Assembly: GCF_003932715.1 (NCBI RefSeq) | Contig: NZ_CP020700.1 | Span: 7,400,501 to 7,464,500 of the forward strand | DNA: 64,000 bases | Reading direction: 5' to 3' | From: Streptomyces tsukubensis | Lineage (GTDB): Bacteria > Actinomycetota > Actinomycetes > Streptomycetales > Streptomycetaceae | In this document: piece after piece, positions 19,989 to 28,517 of the stretch | Position numbering within the stretch: the stretch's first letter is position 1 | Layout: each line of letters starts with the position of its first letter | The notes under the pieces: generated by a model | Databases searched by the model: none | The model's input: only the letters and a program-made list of their open reading frames with translations | What the model was told of the DNA's origin: nothing | Program-made: the position numbers and the translations under genes

Positions 19989-20000
19989 TGAACGCGTTCA
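19989..20000. promoter_or_regulatory. 12-bp perfect palindrome, LacI/GalR-like operator candidate
   Basis: TGAACGCGTTCA lies in the 406-base divergent region (19716-20121) between the LMF-like gene and the lipoprotein gene. A palindrome centred on CG fits LacI/GalR-family operators. The remainder of the region shows no gene. Confidence 0.35.
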
Positions 20001-20121
20001 AGTCGCGGTGAGGGCGTTGATCCGGAAGAAAGGGTGCACAGGCCCGGGGACCGCGTCCCCGGCGCCGGCCACAGGAACGGACCCCGGGGAACGGGCGGGG
20101 GCGGAGAGGCGGAAGCGGAAG

Positions 20122-21246
20122 ATGTCCAAGCGTTCCGAACGCCGGCGCCGGGCCGGGCGCCGCCGGTGGCCCGCCGCGGTCGCCCTGCCCGCCGCCGTCT
20201 GCCTCGGCGCCCTCGCCTCCGGCTGCGGGGGCGGCAGCGGTCCCCAACCGGAGCGGGACGAGGAGGTCTACCTCCAGCCCGCGACCGAGCCGGGCCCCGA
20301 CCCGTACACCGCCACCACCGCCCGGTCCCTGGCCACCCCCGTACCCGAACCGGTCGTGCCCGGCACCGGCGGCGGCGGTGCGCCGGAACGCGGCCACACC
20401 CTGCGGACCATGGGGGGCGCCACCCCGGGGCTGTACGGCGGAACGCAGTCCGTCGGCAGCTGCGACGTCGAACGGCAGATCACCCTGCTCCGCTCCGACC
20501 GGGCCAAGGCCCGTTCCTTCGCCGAGGACGCCCGGATCTCCGGCAAGGCCCTGCCGTCGTTCCTGCGCGGTCTCACCCCGGTCGTGCTGCGCGCCGACAC
20601 CCGGGTCACCTCCCACGGCTACCGGGCGGGCGGCGGCGCGGTGCCCGCCCGGCAGGCGGTGCTCCAGGCGGGTACGGCCGTCCTGGTCGACGACCGCGGC
20701 GCCCCGAGAGTGCGCTGCGCCTCGGGCGCGCCGCTGTCGGACCCGGTGGCCGTCAAGGGCGGGGTGATCCAGAAGGGCGTCGCCTGGAACGGCTACCGCA
20801 CGGACCGGGTGGTGGTGGTCAAGCGTGCCAACAGACCGCTGGAGAGCCTGGTGATCGTGGACGTCGCCGAGGACAGCTGGATCGACCGGAGAACCGGCAC
20901 GGACGGTGAGCAGGACCGGCGCCCCGAGGTGCTGCCGCCGGTCACGCCCGACGACATCTACGCCTATCCGGCGGCCACCGGCCAGGAATCCCGTACCGAA
21001 GCGGAATCCCCCGACGGGCCTGCCGGATCCGGTACCCGCGACTCCGGCACCCCGGACACCGGCAGCCAGGACGTCCCCGACGCCGATGCGGAGCTGCCGG
21101 ACGCCGAGCTGGACCCGCTCGACGGCACCGAACCGGACGGCGGCGACCTCCTCCTCGAAGAGGAGCCGCTCCCCGAAACGGACGATTTCCTCGACGCCTA
21201 CGGCGGGGACGACGGGTATGCGGAGTCGGCCGGATTCCCGGGCTGA
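20122..21246 (+). CDS. DUF6777-type secreted lipoprotein
   Basis: The 374-residue protein has an Arg-rich N terminus, a hydrophobic signal segment and a lipobox LASGC (cysteine near residue 36), so it should be anchored outside the membrane. The central domain (SFLRGLTPVVLRADTRVT, GTAVLVDDRGAPRVRCASG) resembles the actinobacterial DUF6777 family of unknown function. The C-terminal 100 residues are acidic and Asp/Glu/Pro-rich. ATG 20122 is preceded by AGCGGAAG. A PAS/SpoIIE signalling gene starts 100 bases later on the same strand. Confidence 0.75.
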   Translation: MSKRSERRRRAGRRRWPAAVALPAAVCLGALASGCGGGSGPQPERDEEVYLQPATEPGPDPYTATTARSLATPVPEPVVPGTGGGGAPERGHTLRTMGGATPGLYGGTQSVGSCDVERQITLLRSDRAKARSFAEDARISGKALPSFLRGLTPVVLRADTRVTSHGYRAGGGAVPARQAVLQAGTAVLVDDRGAPRVRCASGAPLSDPVAVKGGVIQKGVAWNGYRTDRVVVVKRANRPLESLVIVDVAEDSWIDRRTGTDGEQDRRPEVLPPVTPDDIYAYPAATGQESRTEAESPDGPAGSGTRDSGTPDTGSQDVPDADAELPDAELDPLDGTEPDGGDLLLEEEPLPETDDFLDAYGGDDGYAESAGFPG

Positions 21247-21346
21247 CCGGCCCGGCCCCGAAACCAAACGCAACCAAACGAAATCAGCAAACCAGCAAAA
21301 CCAGTAAACGGTCGAATAATCCGACAAATGATGGCAGAGTGGCTCC

Positions 21347-23467
21347 ATGGTTGATCGGGCAGCGGGGGCGCCTGCGCTTCCCGACGACTGGCCGGCCGCC
21401 CCGGAGACGAGCCTGGCCCTGACCCGGATGGGCAGCTTCGACTGGGATCTGGCCAGCGGACTGATGCATCTGGACGGGCACGCGCATCTGGTGCTCGACC
21501 TGCCGGCCGAGGAGTACGACGGACGGCGGGCCAGCCTGATGGCCCTGATGCCCTCCGAGGAAGCCGCGCGCCTGGACGCCAGGGTCGCCCAGGCCCTCAA
21601 GAGCGGGCGGGACCACTACGGCGTCTACTTCCGTATCCGCCGCCGCGACGGCACCCTGCGCTGGACCCACTCCCAGGGCCGGGTGCGCCGGGACACCGAC
21701 GGCCGGCCGGTACGGATCACCGGCATCGTCCGGGACGCCACGGCCGAACTCGCGGACTCCACCGCCCGGATCGCCGCCGACGCCGAACGCCGCTGGCAGA
21801 CCAGCGTCGCCGAAGCCATCACCGCGGCGCTGGCCCACGCCCGGACCGTCCAGGACGTCATCGACGTCCTCAAGGACGTCCACGGTCTGGAGCTCTTCGG
21901 CGCGCGAAGCCTGGTGCTGGGGCTGCTGGAGCCCGGCGGCCGGATCCATCTCGTCGCCGAGGGGCCGCAGGAGGCCTTCGTCCCGGGCACCCGCTACACC
22001 CGCGTCGACGAGCAGTACCCGATGAGCGAGGTCATCCGCACCCTCGCACCCCGCTTCATCGAGGGCAGCGACGACTTCGCGGAGTCGTACCCGATCCTCT
22101 GGCCGCATATCGAACCCCTCGGCGTGGAGGCCGCCGCCTATCTTCCGCTGATCGCCCAGGGCCGTCCGATCGGCGCCTTCGGACTGCTCTACGCCGACCG
22201 CACCGGCTTCAACGCCGAGGAACGCAACCTCCTGGTCGCCATCGGCAGCACGCTGGCGCAGAGCGTGCAGCGGGCGGTGCTCTACGACCAGGAGCACGAT
22301 CTGGCGGAAGGCCTCCAGCAGGCGATGCTGCCGCGCCGCATCCCCGATGTGCCGGGAGCCCAGATCGCCGTGCGCTACCGGTCCGCCCGCATCGGGCGGG
22401 ACATCGGCGGCGACTGGTACGACGTCATCACCCTGCCCGGCGGCCGGGTCGGCGCCGTCATCGGGGACGTCCAGGGACACGACACGGACGCCGCGGCCGT
22501 CATGGGCCAGCTCCGTATCGTGCTGAGGGCGTACGCGGCCGAGGGCCACACCCCCGCGACAGTGATCGCCCGCGCCTCCGGCTTCCTCCATGAACTGGAC
22601 ACCGACCGGTTCGCGACCTGCCTGTACGCCGAGGCCGACCTGTCCACCGGAGTGGTCCAGGTGGTCCGGGCCGGCCATGTCGATCCGCTGCTGCGGGACA
22701 CCGACGGCAGCTGCCGCAGGATCCCCGTGGACGGCGGGCTGCCGCTCGGACTCTCCGCCGAGTTCGGCCGGCTGGAGTATCCCGTCACCACCCTCGAACT
22801 CGACCCCGGCCAGACCCTCCTGCTCTACACCGACGGACTGGTGGAGCAGCCGGGCTCCGACCTCGACGACGGGATGCAACTGCTGACGGCACTGGTGCGC
22901 GGCGGCCCCCGGGACATCCAGCACCTCGCCGACCGGCTCTGCGAGGTCGTCGACGAACGCGGCGGGGAGGACGATGTCGCCCTGCTGCTGATGCGCCGCC
23001 GCGGCACCCTCACCCCGCGCTCCGGCGGACGGCTCCACCAGCCCGTCGCCCAGAACGATCCCGAAGCCCTGCGCTCCGCCCGCCGGATGGTCCGCTCGGC
23101 GGTCGTCGCCTGGGGCGCCGGGGTACGCGCCGACGAGATCGAACTCGTCGCCGACGAGCTGACCACCAACGCGCTGATGCACACCGACGGCGGGGCCGAA
23201 GTGACCGTACGGGTACTCGCAGGCCCGCAGCGGCGGCTCCGGGTCGAGGTCGAGGACGGTTCCAGCGCCCTGCCCCGGCGCCGCGAGGCGGGCGAGTCCG
23301 GGGTATCGGGCCGGGGACTCCTGCTGGTCGACCGGCTCGCGGACGCCTGGGGAGTGGAACCGCGCGGCAGCGGCAAATGCGTCTGGTGCGAGTTCACCGT
23401 CCCGGAACGCCCCGGACCGGGATCCGCTGGGCCGTCCGGCGGGACGGCGGGGGTCCCGCTCGGCTGA
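21347..23467 (+). CDS. PAS-GAF-SpoIIE phosphatase with C-terminal HATPase (anti-sigma regulator type)
   Basis: The 706-residue cytoplasmic signalling protein contains a PAS domain (about 20-130: GVYFRIRRRDGTLRWTHSQG), a GAF domain (about 150-325), a PP2C/SpoIIE phosphatase (IGGDWYDVITLPGG, IGDVQGHDTDAAAVMGQLR, LLLYTDGLVE) and an RsbW-like ATPase (LVADELTTNALMHTDGG, SGRGLLLVDRLADAWG). Such Streptomyces proteins dephosphorylate anti-sigma-factor antagonists and may also bind or phosphorylate them, controlling stress sigma factors. The target is not in this window. The upstream 100 bases are unusually A-rich with repeated AACCA. Confidence 0.95.
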   Translation: MVDRAAGAPALPDDWPAAPETSLALTRMGSFDWDLASGLMHLDGHAHLVLDLPAEEYDGRRASLMALMPSEEAARLDARVAQALKSGRDHYGVYFRIRRRDGTLRWTHSQGRVRRDTDGRPVRITGIVRDATAELADSTARIAADAERRWQTSVAEAITAALAHARTVQDVIDVLKDVHGLELFGARSLVLGLLEPGGRIHLVAEGPQEAFVPGTRYTRVDEQYPMSEVIRTLAPRFIEGSDDFAESYPILWPHIEPLGVEAAAYLPLIAQGRPIGAFGLLYADRTGFNAEERNLLVAIGSTLAQSVQRAVLYDQEHDLAEGLQQAMLPRRIPDVPGAQIAVRYRSARIGRDIGGDWYDVITLPGGRVGAVIGDVQGHDTDAAAVMGQLRIVLRAYAAEGHTPATVIARASGFLHELDTDRFATCLYAEADLSTGVVQVVRAGHVDPLLRDTDGSCRRIPVDGGLPLGLSAEFGRLEYPVTTLELDPGQTLLLYTDGLVEQPGSDLDDGMQLLTALVRGGPRDIQHLADRLCEVVDERGGEDDVALLLMRRRGTLTPRSGGRLHQPVAQNDPEALRSARRMVRSAVVAWGAGVRADEIELVADELTTNALMHTDGGAEVTVRVLAGPQRRLRVEVEDGSSALPRRREAGESGVSGRGLLLVDRLADAWGVEPRGSGKCVWCEFTVPERPGPGSAGPSGGTAGVPLG

Positions 23468-23731
23468 TTCGGCCCGGCGGGGGCTTGTCGGCGCGGGGCG
23501 GGCCGGTCCCCAGGGGTTAGGGTGACGCTCCGTAGAGCGACCCCAGGTGACCGTAACCGATCGAAGGTGATCGGGCCGGTCGGGAAGGCGCGGTGAGCGG
23601 GGCCGTCCCCCGGGACCCCGGCGAACCCCTGCCGACGACCGCGCGGTGCGGACCCCCGGCCCCGCCCGCCGACTGCCGCCCGCCGCCCGCGGTCACGGCA
23701 CCGCAGCCGACACGCGCCCCCCGGAGCACGT

Positions 23732-23766
23732 GGACACCGTGAGCACGAGGACACCGTGAGCACCGA
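23732..23766 (+). repeat. 17-bp tandem duplication carrying a duplicated start codon
   Basis: GGACACCGTGAGCACGA at 23732-23748 is repeated almost exactly from 23749. Both copies contain GTGAGCAC, so a second GTG (23739) exists out of frame with the WS/DGAT start at 23756. The GAGG in the first copy serves as the ribosome site of the second. Confidence 0.7.
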
Positions 23767-25135
23767 GCGACTCGCCCCACTCGACCTGGCGTTCTGGCAT
23801 CTCGAATCGGCCGGGCACCCGATACACCTCGGGGCCCTCGCCGTCTTCGCCCCCGACCCGGCGGGCCCGCCGCCCGCCGCGCACGCCCTGCTGTCGCTGC
23901 TCGCCACCCGAGCCGGGGCCGTCCGGAAGCTGCGGACGCGGGTACGGGACGTACTGCTGCCCGTCGGCGGCGCGGCCTGGACCCCGGACACCGACTTCGA
24001 CGTGACCCGGCACGTCCACCGGATCCGGCTCCCCGGTGCGGCACCCGTGGAGACGGAGGCCGTCGCGCTCGCCGGAGGGCTGATGGAACGGCCCCTGGAG
24101 CGCGGCCGTCCACCGTGGGAGATGTACCTCCTCACCGCGGCGGACGGCGGCCCCTTCGCCGTCCTGGTCAAACTCCACCACGCGCTCGCGGACGGGATGC
24201 GCGCCGTGGCCATCGGCTCCGCCATCTTCGACGAGCTCGCCGACCCCCGCGGGGTGCGCGCCAGGGCCCGGGCGCGGATCCGCGAGGCCGCAGCCCCCGC
24301 GCCCGCCCGCCCCTGGTTCAACGACCCCGGACGGCTCGTCGGGGCCGCCCGGGACCGGATCGACGGACTGGGCCGCGCGGTCGGCGTCGGTGCCTCCGTC
24401 GTCCTGGCCAGCCGGTTCGACCCGCGCGCCCTGCCGCCCTCCCTGGCCGCCGGGGCCGGCGGCACCCGGCGGCTCGGTACGGCGGTCCTCGACGCCGAGG
24501 ACGTACGGCTCGCCCGCAAGGCGTCCGGCGGCACCACCAACGACGTCCTCCTCGCGGTCGTCGCCGGAGGGCTGCGCCGCTGGCTGGCCGGGCGCGGCGA
24601 ACCCCTGCCGGAGGACGGCCCGCGGGCCCTGGTCCCCGTCTCCCGCCGCCGCCCCGGCGGTGCTTCCGGACCGGGCAACGACCTCTCCGCGTACCTCCTC
24701 GACCTGCCCGTCGCCGAGCCCGACCCCCGCACCAGGCTCGCCCGGGTCCGCGCCGCCATGGACCGCAACAAGGAGGCCGGTCCGCTGCGCGGCGCCGGAG
24801 CCCTCGCCGTACTCGCCGACCAACTCCCCCCGATCGCCCACCGCTTCGGCGCGCCCCTGGCGGGCGGGGCGGCCCGGATGCTCTTCGACCTGCTGGTCAC
24901 CAGCGTGCCGCTGCCGAGATCGGAGCTGTCCTTCGGCAACTGCCCCCTGAGGTCCCTCTACCCGATGGCGCCGCTCGCCCGGGGGCAGTCCCTGGCCGTG
25001 GCCCTCACCTCCTACGGAGGGCGGATCCACGTCGGGCTGGTGGCCGACGGGGAAGCGGTACCGGACGTGGACCTGCTGGCGCGGGCCACGGCCGACGAGC
25101 TGACGGAGCTGGCGGCCCTCGCCGCCGCGGACTGA
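23756..25135 (+). CDS. wax ester synthase / diacylglycerol acyltransferase (WS/DGAT)
   Basis: The 459-residue enzyme has the acyltransferase active site HHALADG at 141-147 (HHxxxDG), the N-terminal LAPLDLAFWHLES block, LERGRPPWEMYLL, and the C-terminal GNDLSAYLLDLPVAEPDPRTR segment typical of the family. It transfers fatty acyl groups from acyl-CoA to diacylglycerol or fatty alcohol, producing storage triacylglycerol or wax at the membrane/lipid-body surface. GTG 23756 with GAGG five bases upstream is the start. It appears monocistronic, 135 bases before the fpg gene. Confidence 0.92.
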   Translation: MSTERLAPLDLAFWHLESAGHPIHLGALAVFAPDPAGPPPAAHALLSLLATRAGAVRKLRTRVRDVLLPVGGAAWTPDTDFDVTRHVHRIRLPGAAPVETEAVALAGGLMERPLERGRPPWEMYLLTAADGGPFAVLVKLHHALADGMRAVAIGSAIFDELADPRGVRARARARIREAAAPAPARPWFNDPGRLVGAARDRIDGLGRAVGVGASVVLASRFDPRALPPSLAAGAGGTRRLGTAVLDAEDVRLARKASGGTTNDVLLAVVAGGLRRWLAGRGEPLPEDGPRALVPVSRRRPGGASGPGNDLSAYLLDLPVAEPDPRTRLARVRAAMDRNKEAGPLRGAGALAVLADQLPPIAHRFGAPLAGGAARMLFDLLVTSVPLPRSELSFGNCPLRSLYPMAPLARGQSLAVALTSYGGRIHVGLVADGEAVPDVDLLARATADELTELAALAAAD

Positions 25136-25270
25136 CTCTCCGTCCTGCCGTGGCGGTACGGGGACGGGCCCGCCGCACCGGCTCCGGCCCGGGGACGGAC
25201 GCACATCCGCCGCCGTCCGGCGCGGGGCCGTCGACCTGCGGTGGTGCCGGGGCTTTGGCACTCTGGACCC

Positions 25271-26131
25271 ATGCCCGAACTGCCCGAAGTGGAATCGCTG
25301 CGAGGCTTCCTCGACGAGAAGCTGACGGGCCTGCGCATCGCCCGGGTGCTGCCGCTGTCCATCAGCGTCCTCAAGACCTACGACCCGCCGCTCAGCGCCG
25401 TCGAAGGCGCCGAGGTCACCGCCGTCGGCCGGTACGGCAAGTGGCTCGACATCCGCGCCGGGGGACTCCATCTCGTCTTCCACCTCGCCCGCGCGGGCTG
25501 GCTGCGCTGGTACGACGAACTGCCCGCAACGCCCCCGCGCCCCGGGAAGGGACCGCTCGCCCTGCGGACCGTCCTCGCTTCCGGCGCCGGATTCGACCTC
25601 ACCGAAGCAGGCACCACCAAACGCCTCGCCGTCCATCTCGTCCGGGACCCCGCAGAGGTCTCCGCCATCGCCCGGCTCGGCCCCGACCCGCTCGCCGAAG
25701 GCTTCGACCGGGCCGCCTTCGCCGCCGTCATCGCGGGCGAGAAACGACAGCTCAAAGGGGCTCTGCGGGACCAGAGCCTGATCGCGGGCATCGGCAACGC
25801 CTACAGCGACGAAATTCTGCACGCGGCACGGATGTCCCCCTTCAAACAGGTCCGGCAGCTCGACGAGGCCGAGACCACCCGGCTCTACGAGGCGCTGCGC
25901 ACCACCCTCGGCGAAGCCGTCGACCGGGCGCGGGGCGTCGCCGCGGCCGGCCTCAAGGCCGAGAAGAAGAGCGGACTGCGGGTCCACGGACGGACCGGCG
26001 AACCCTGCCCGGTCTGCGGGGACACCATCCGGGAGGTGTCCTTCAGCGATTCGTCGCTCCAGTACTGCCCGACCTGCCAGACCGGCGGAAAGCCGCTCGC
26101 GGACCGGCGGATGTCCCGCCTGCTCAAGTAG
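25271..26131 (+). CDS. Fpg/Nei-family DNA glycosylase
   Basis: The 286-residue protein begins MPELPEVESL, so the catalytic N-terminal Pro and Glu are present after Met removal. It has the H2TH core (RDQSLIAGIGNAYSDEIL) and the zinc finger CPVC...CPTCQ near the C terminus. These enzymes excise oxidised bases such as 8-oxoguanine or formamidopyrimidines and cleave the AP site. The Gly-Asn after QSLIAGI is the DNA-binding pair. Fpg and Nei subfamilies cannot be separated confidently here. Upstream GTGs are in frame, but the catalytic Pro fixes ATG 25271 as the start. Confidence 0.92.
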   Translation: MPELPEVESLRGFLDEKLTGLRIARVLPLSISVLKTYDPPLSAVEGAEVTAVGRYGKWLDIRAGGLHLVFHLARAGWLRWYDELPATPPRPGKGPLALRTVLASGAGFDLTEAGTTKRLAVHLVRDPAEVSAIARLGPDPLAEGFDRAAFAAVIAGEKRQLKGALRDQSLIAGIGNAYSDEILHAARMSPFKQVRQLDEAETTRLYEALRTTLGEAVDRARGVAAAGLKAEKKSGLRVHGRTGEPCPVCGDTIREVSFSDSSLQYCPTCQTGGKPLADRRMSRLLK

Positions 26132-26218
26132 GCGGGGCGACCGCGGCCGCGGCCGGCCGCGGAGCCCCGTGAGGTGCCCCGCCCGACCGTGGCCCGAGCA
26201 CCGGAGACAGGCCCGGGT

Positions 26219-26547
26219 CCTGTCCGGGCGATCTTCGGGGATCGGCCCGCGGCTCCCCCGGCCCTGCGGCTGGGTGGGGTCCCGGATGCGGTGCATCGCA
26301 GGCGGCGGGGGTCCGCCCCCTGGCTTCGCCGGGCCCCCACCGGCGAAGCCAGGGGGCGATCATCCTCGTACGCACGGGGATTCCGCCCCCTGGGCTACCG
26401 CCCGGGGGACCCCCACCGCGCCCGAAGGGCCGCGGGGGAGTACTCGGGTGATCACGACGACGCAGCGTGGGGGTACCACCCGGGCCGCCAGGCCCACGGG
26501 GAATGCCGTAGCTGTCGTCCCGGGCCCGACAAGATCGCCCGGACAGG
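26219..26547. repeat. MITE-like intergenic element 2 with 17-bp perfect terminal inverted repeats
   Basis: CCTGTCCGGGCGATCTT at 26219-26235 is perfectly complemented at 26531-26547, bounding a 329-bp non-coding block. Inside is an 18-bp-arm perfect hairpin (26315-26332 / 26340-26357) and the segment 26386-26414, which nearly matches element 1 (10101-10131) inverted. The right end stops 16 bases before the LytTR regulator start, so the element supplies most of that gene's upstream region. Confidence 0.75.
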
Positions 26548-26563
26548 GCCTAAACTCCGCACC

Positions 26564-27367
26564 ATGCTGCGTGCCCTCGCCGTCGACGACGAACGCCCCG
26601 CGCTGGAGGAACTCCTCTATCTGCTCCGCTCCGACCACCGGATCACCAGCGCCGAAGGCGCCACCGATGCCACCGGTGCGCTCCGCCGGATCACCGCGGC
26701 CCTGGACCCCGGAGCCGACGGCGAGGGCGGCGGACTGGATGTTGTTTTCCTCGACATCCACATGGCCGGGCTCACCGGACTCGACGTGGCCAGGGTCCTG
26801 GCCCGCTTCGCCCGGCCGCCGCTGATCGTCTTCGTCACCGCGCACGAGGGCTTCGCGGTCCAGGCGTTCGACCTGAAGGCCGTCGACTACGTACTCAAGC
26901 CGGTCCGCCGGGAGCGGCTCGCCGAGGCCGTACGCCGGGTCTGCGACCAGGTCCGCGCAGCTCGCGACACCCGCCCGCCGGAGGGTGCGCCGCACGCGGC
27001 GGCCCCCGCCGGACCCGGCCCCGTGCAGAGCAGCGCCGCACAGATCCCGGTCGAACTCGGCGGGGTCACCCGTTTCATCCCCATCGACTCCATCGCCTAT
27101 GTCGAAGCCCAGGGCGACTACGCCCGGCTGCACACCGCCGACGGGAGCCATCTCGTCCGCGTTCCGCTGTCCGCGCTGGAGGAGCGGTGGGCGGTGCACG
27201 GCTTCGTACGGATCCACCGCAGCCATCTCGTCGCGCTGGCCCGGATCGACGAACTGCGCCTCGACGCCGGAGCCACCACCGTCCGGGTCGGCACGGCCGA
27301 GCTGGCCGTCAGCCGCCGCCACGCCCGCCAACTGCGCGATCTGCTGATGCGGCACGCGGGCGGCTGA
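26564..27367 (+). CDS. LytTR-family response regulator
   Basis: The 267-residue protein has a receiver domain with the acidic pair VDDE (8-10), phosphorylation site Asp64 in VVFLDIHMAG and the DYVLKPV lysine, then a LytTR DNA-binding domain (about 165-265: RFIPIDSIAYVEAQGDYARL, FVRIHRSHLVAL). It should bind promoter repeats when phosphorylated by the LytS-like kinase encoded four genes downstream at 30266. ATG 26564 is used; the frame is open further upstream through the MITE-like element, but that part is not protein-like. There is no strong ribosome site. Confidence 0.93.
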   Translation: MLRALAVDDERPALEELLYLLRSDHRITSAEGATDATGALRRITAALDPGADGEGGGLDVVFLDIHMAGLTGLDVARVLARFARPPLIVFVTAHEGFAVQAFDLKAVDYVLKPVRRERLAEAVRRVCDQVRAARDTRPPEGAPHAAAPAGPGPVQSSAAQIPVELGGVTRFIPIDSIAYVEAQGDYARLHTADGSHLVRVPLSALEERWAVHGFVRIHRSHLVALARIDELRLDAGATTVRVGTAELAVSRRHARQLRDLLMRHAGG

Positions 27368-27593
27368 CGTACCGCCCGCGGGTGCCGTACGGCCCGGCCC
27401 GTACCCGCCCCGCATCCCGCGCCCCGCGCCCCGCATCCCGCGCACGGGGCAAGCGGCCCGCGGGCGACCGCTCGGCCGATCCGGGCGACCGTTCGCCGCC
27501 TCGCGGCGGCCGTCCGCCGAACGGTGCCGTCGCCTGCCCGCACCGCTGCCGTCCCGCGTCCTAGCCTTGATCAGTGGGTAGTGAAGGGATCCG

Positions 27594-27857
27594 ATGTCCG
27601 ATATCGAAGCGCTGCTGGAGGAGCTCCGGAAGCTGCCGGACACCCCGGCCGCCAGCACCCGTGAGCTGCAGGCGCTGCTCGGCACCGTGAAGAGCGCCGC
27701 CGGGCGGTGGGCCGATGTGCTCTACGCCGTCCAGGAGTCGGCGCACGGTCTGGTCGGCCCGCGTGCCGAAGCCGCCCTCACGGTCGCCTTCCGCCGGGCC
27801 GAGGAGTCGTACGTCGAACTGGAGATCGCGCTGAAGGACTTCGGCCCGTCCCGCTGA
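27594..27857 (+). CDS. small helical hypothetical protein (87 aa)
   Basis: ATG 27594 follows GAAGGGATCC and encodes a soluble, amphipathic, probably all-helical 87-residue protein (LLEELRKLPDTPAAS, RAEEASYVELEI-like end). I recognise no family. It lies between the LytTR regulator and the DUF485/symporter genes in the same orientation, so it may belong to that unit, although the spacing (226 bases before, 190 after) allows separate promoters. Confidence 0.65.
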   Translation: MSDIEALLEELRKLPDTPAASTRELQALLGTVKSAAGRWADVLYAVQESAHGLVGPRAEAALTVAFRRAEESYVELEIALKDFGPSR

Positions 27858-28047
27858 CCTCCGGCCCGGCACCGCAAGCCGGTCCCCGGGCCGTCCGGGA
27901 GACGCCTACCGCCGGTGAAACCATCCTGCGTAGACTCCCGTTGCCGTAAGCCCACGGCGGCCCGCCGACCGCTGCCGCCCGCGGGCCCCGGACGCCCATC
28001 GCCCCGGCTCGACCGGGACCGCGGCCCGACCGAGAGAGCAGGGGACC

Positions 28048-28428
28048 ATGCCGGGAGACCAGCGGCCCCGCCGCGAGGTGGTGACCGGAGTGCCCCGCAC
28101 CGGCCGCCGGGCCCCCGGGTACGCCCCCGCCCGCTCCGAGATCACCGAGCAGACGGCCCTCGGCGCCGCCTACGTCCGCTCCCTGATGCGCAGCCAGCTG
28201 CGGACGGCGCTGCACACCGTGGGGACCCTCGCGCTCCTCGTCGGCACCCTGCCGCTGCTGTTCGCGCTCCCCGCCGCCTTCCACGGCAGTGCACCGTCCC
28301 CGCAGCTCTTCGTCTGGGCCGTGCTCGGCTTCGGAGTCCATCCGGTGATGTGGCTGACCGCCCGCTGGTACGTGCGCCGCGCCGAGCGCAACGAACGCGA
28401 TTTCCTCCGGCTCCTCGAAGGCCGCTGA
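28048..28428 (+). CDS. DUF485-family small membrane protein
   Basis: The 126-residue protein has a charged N terminus, YVRSLMRSQLRTAL, two transmembrane helices (TLALLVGTLPLLFALPAAF and VWAVLGFGVHPVMWL) and the terminal WYVRRAERNERDFLRLL, the classic DUF485 (YjcH-like) pattern. DUF485 genes regularly precede ActP-type acetate/solute symporters, as here, and are thought to assist them. GAGAGCAGGGGACC precedes the ATG. Confidence 0.85.
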   Translation: MPGDQRPRREVVTGVPRTGRRAPGYAPARSEITEQTALGAAYVRSLMRSQLRTALHTVGTLALLVGTLPLLFALPAAFHGSAPSPQLFVWAVLGFGVHPVMWLTARWYVRRAERNERDFLRLLEGR

Positions 28429-28517
28429 CCGGTGCCGATATCCGCACGTACCGGTATATCCGGCCCGGGGCCCGCCGTGCCCCGCCGCCGTACCCCCGCG
28501 CCCCTCCGGCGGTGCCG

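Noticed and set aside
19699..21600. A 633-codon minus-strand frame opposite the DUF6777 lipoprotein gene
   Set aside because: It spans intergenic DNA and the lipoprotein gene without protein-like features; the + strand has a lipobox and a conserved domain.
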